Source: Nitrospirota bacterium
GTDB taxonomy: Bacteria; Nitrospirota; Nitrospiria; Nitrospirales; Nitrospiraceae
DNA length: 44,478 nt
Assembly (NCBI GenBank): GCA_030682135.1
Contig: JAUXQT010000027.1
Coordinates: forward strand, 1-44,478
Reading direction: 5' to 3'
The translations under genes and the position numbers were made by a program. Position 1 is the first letter of the stretch; each line of letters begins with the position of its first letter. A model generated the notes under the pieces. The model was not told where the DNA came from. It was given only the letters and a program-made list of their open reading frames with translations, and searched no databases. Below are positions 43,795-44,478 of this stretch, in pieces.

Positions 43795-44478
43795 TTACGT
43801 ATCCTGCGAAAGAGATGGGTCGAAGAGGCCCAACTGCCATTCCTCAGCGCGGGTCAGAGGAATGGGGTACCGCTCGGTAAAGCAGGCGTTGCAATATTGG
43901 CCCGGTGTGCCGGGGGCGGCGTTCAGCATCCCATCGAGACTCAAATAGGCGAGACTGTCGGCCGTGATGTATTTGCGAATCTCTTCGGTGGAGTGGCTGG
44001 AGGCGATCAATTCCTTCCTGGTAGGTGTATCGATGCCATAGAAACAGGGGGAGACGATCGGCGGCGAACTGATGCGCATGTGCACTTCTTTGGCCCCGGC
44101 ATTGCGCAGCATCTTCACGATCTTACGGCTCGTCGTGCCCCGCACGAGCGAATCATCGACCACGACAACCCGTTTCCCCTCTAAGACCTCCGGCACGGCG
44201 TTCAGCTTCACCTTCACGCCGAAGTGGCGGATCGATTGTTCCGGCTCAATGAACGTACGCCCGACATAGTGGTTCCGGATCAGTCCGAGCTCAAACTGAA
44301 TCCCCGCTCCCTCGGCATACCCCAGCGCGGCAGGCACCCCGGAGTCCGGCACGGGCACGACGATATCCGCCGGGACTGCCGATTCCTTCGCCAGCTGTCT
44401 GCCCAAGGCCTTGCGTGTCGCATAGACTGCATTGGCGCCGAAAATCTTACTGTCCGGCCTGGCAAAGTACACATATTC
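43795..44478 (-). CDS. purF: Amidophosphoribosyltransferase, C-terminal part (runs off the window)
   Basis: 227 codons plus stop of the first committed enzyme of purine synthesis (PRPP to phosphoribosylamine). The frame enters at the window edge with [14 protein letters not shown], the typical PurF linker, and includes the PRPP-binding loop [14 protein letters not shown] and the C-terminal [19 protein letters not shown]. Cys residues in PGQYCNACF could be Fe-S ligands as in B. subtilis-type PurF. The glutaminase half is outside. Confidence 0.97.
   Translation of the reverse strand, partial: EYVYFARPDSKIFGANAVYATRKALGRQLAKESAVPADIVVPVPDSGVPAALGYAEGAGIQFELGLIRNHYVGRTFIEPEQSIRHFGVKVKLNAVPEVLEGKRVVVVDDSLVRGTTSRKIVKMLRNAGAKEVHMRISSPPIVSPCFYGIDTPTRKELIASSHSTEEIRKYITADSLAYLSLDGMLNAAPGTPGQYCNACFTERYPIPLTRAEEWQLGLFDPSLSQDT

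Noticed and set aside
43600-44184. 194-codon plus-strand frame across the purF 3' end
   Set aside because: Mostly the reverse of purF; no family resemblance.

Overview
The window is a 44.5 kb stretch of a GC-rich bacterial chromosome. Nitrospira (Nitrospirota) is the best guess. This rests on the mix of NHL-propeller proteins, many lipoproteins and exported proteins with envelope or redox roles, a single-domain cupredoxin, and dense palindromic intergenic repeats. It is an inference from gene content, not a phylogenetic result. Most genes are ordinary chromosomal ones in short operons, many with 4-base ATGA/GTGA start-stop overlaps.

Layout. 1-66 is the 5' end of an IS5-type transposase. 198-3957 is an envelope block: OmpA-type lipoprotein, DUF2959 lipoprotein, YpfJ-type zinc peptidase, FUN14-like membrane protein and a small exported lysine-rich protein. 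4069-5767 is a two-gene operon of an oxygen-binding di-iron type MBL protein and a helical protein with two degenerate chemoreceptor tips. 6032-15626 is mostly housekeeping: HtrA-like protease, ABC ATPase, rnhA, aroC, aspS, rluB, guaA, guaB. 15667-18648 encodes a 993-residue protein with two six-bladed NHL propellers. 19200-20902 is scpAB. 20938-24655 holds a periplasmic pentapeptide-type protein, a secreted stand-alone Lon-type (S16) peptidase, unknowns, a histone-H1-like protein and a cupredoxin.

The accessory part runs from about 25.0 to 30.6 kb. It contains a PqqD-like/methyltransferase fusion, a HepT-MntA toxin-antitoxin pair, a decayed HigA-like antitoxin cut at a 60-bp palindrome, a nested repeat complex, and a short integron-like cassette cluster. 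The cluster has two attC-like sites, an Mrr-type endonuclease and a truncated TIR-like effector, with no integrase visible. The right part (30.6-44.5 kb) has ppx/gppA, recG, a TPR/gluzincin protein, a DCC thioredoxin-fold protein and a tightly overlapped operon (degenerate MBL protein, TPR protein, unknown, O-methyltransferase). It ends with a TlpA-like redoxin, an HPr-kinase-like P-loop protein and the 3' part of purF.

The most unusual signals are the duplicated chemoreceptor-tip protein beside the di-iron sensor and the attC-bounded defence cassettes. There are also several families of palindromic intergenic elements. One directly abuts stop codons, one keeps a 48-bp core inside unrelated stems, and one is nested inside another.
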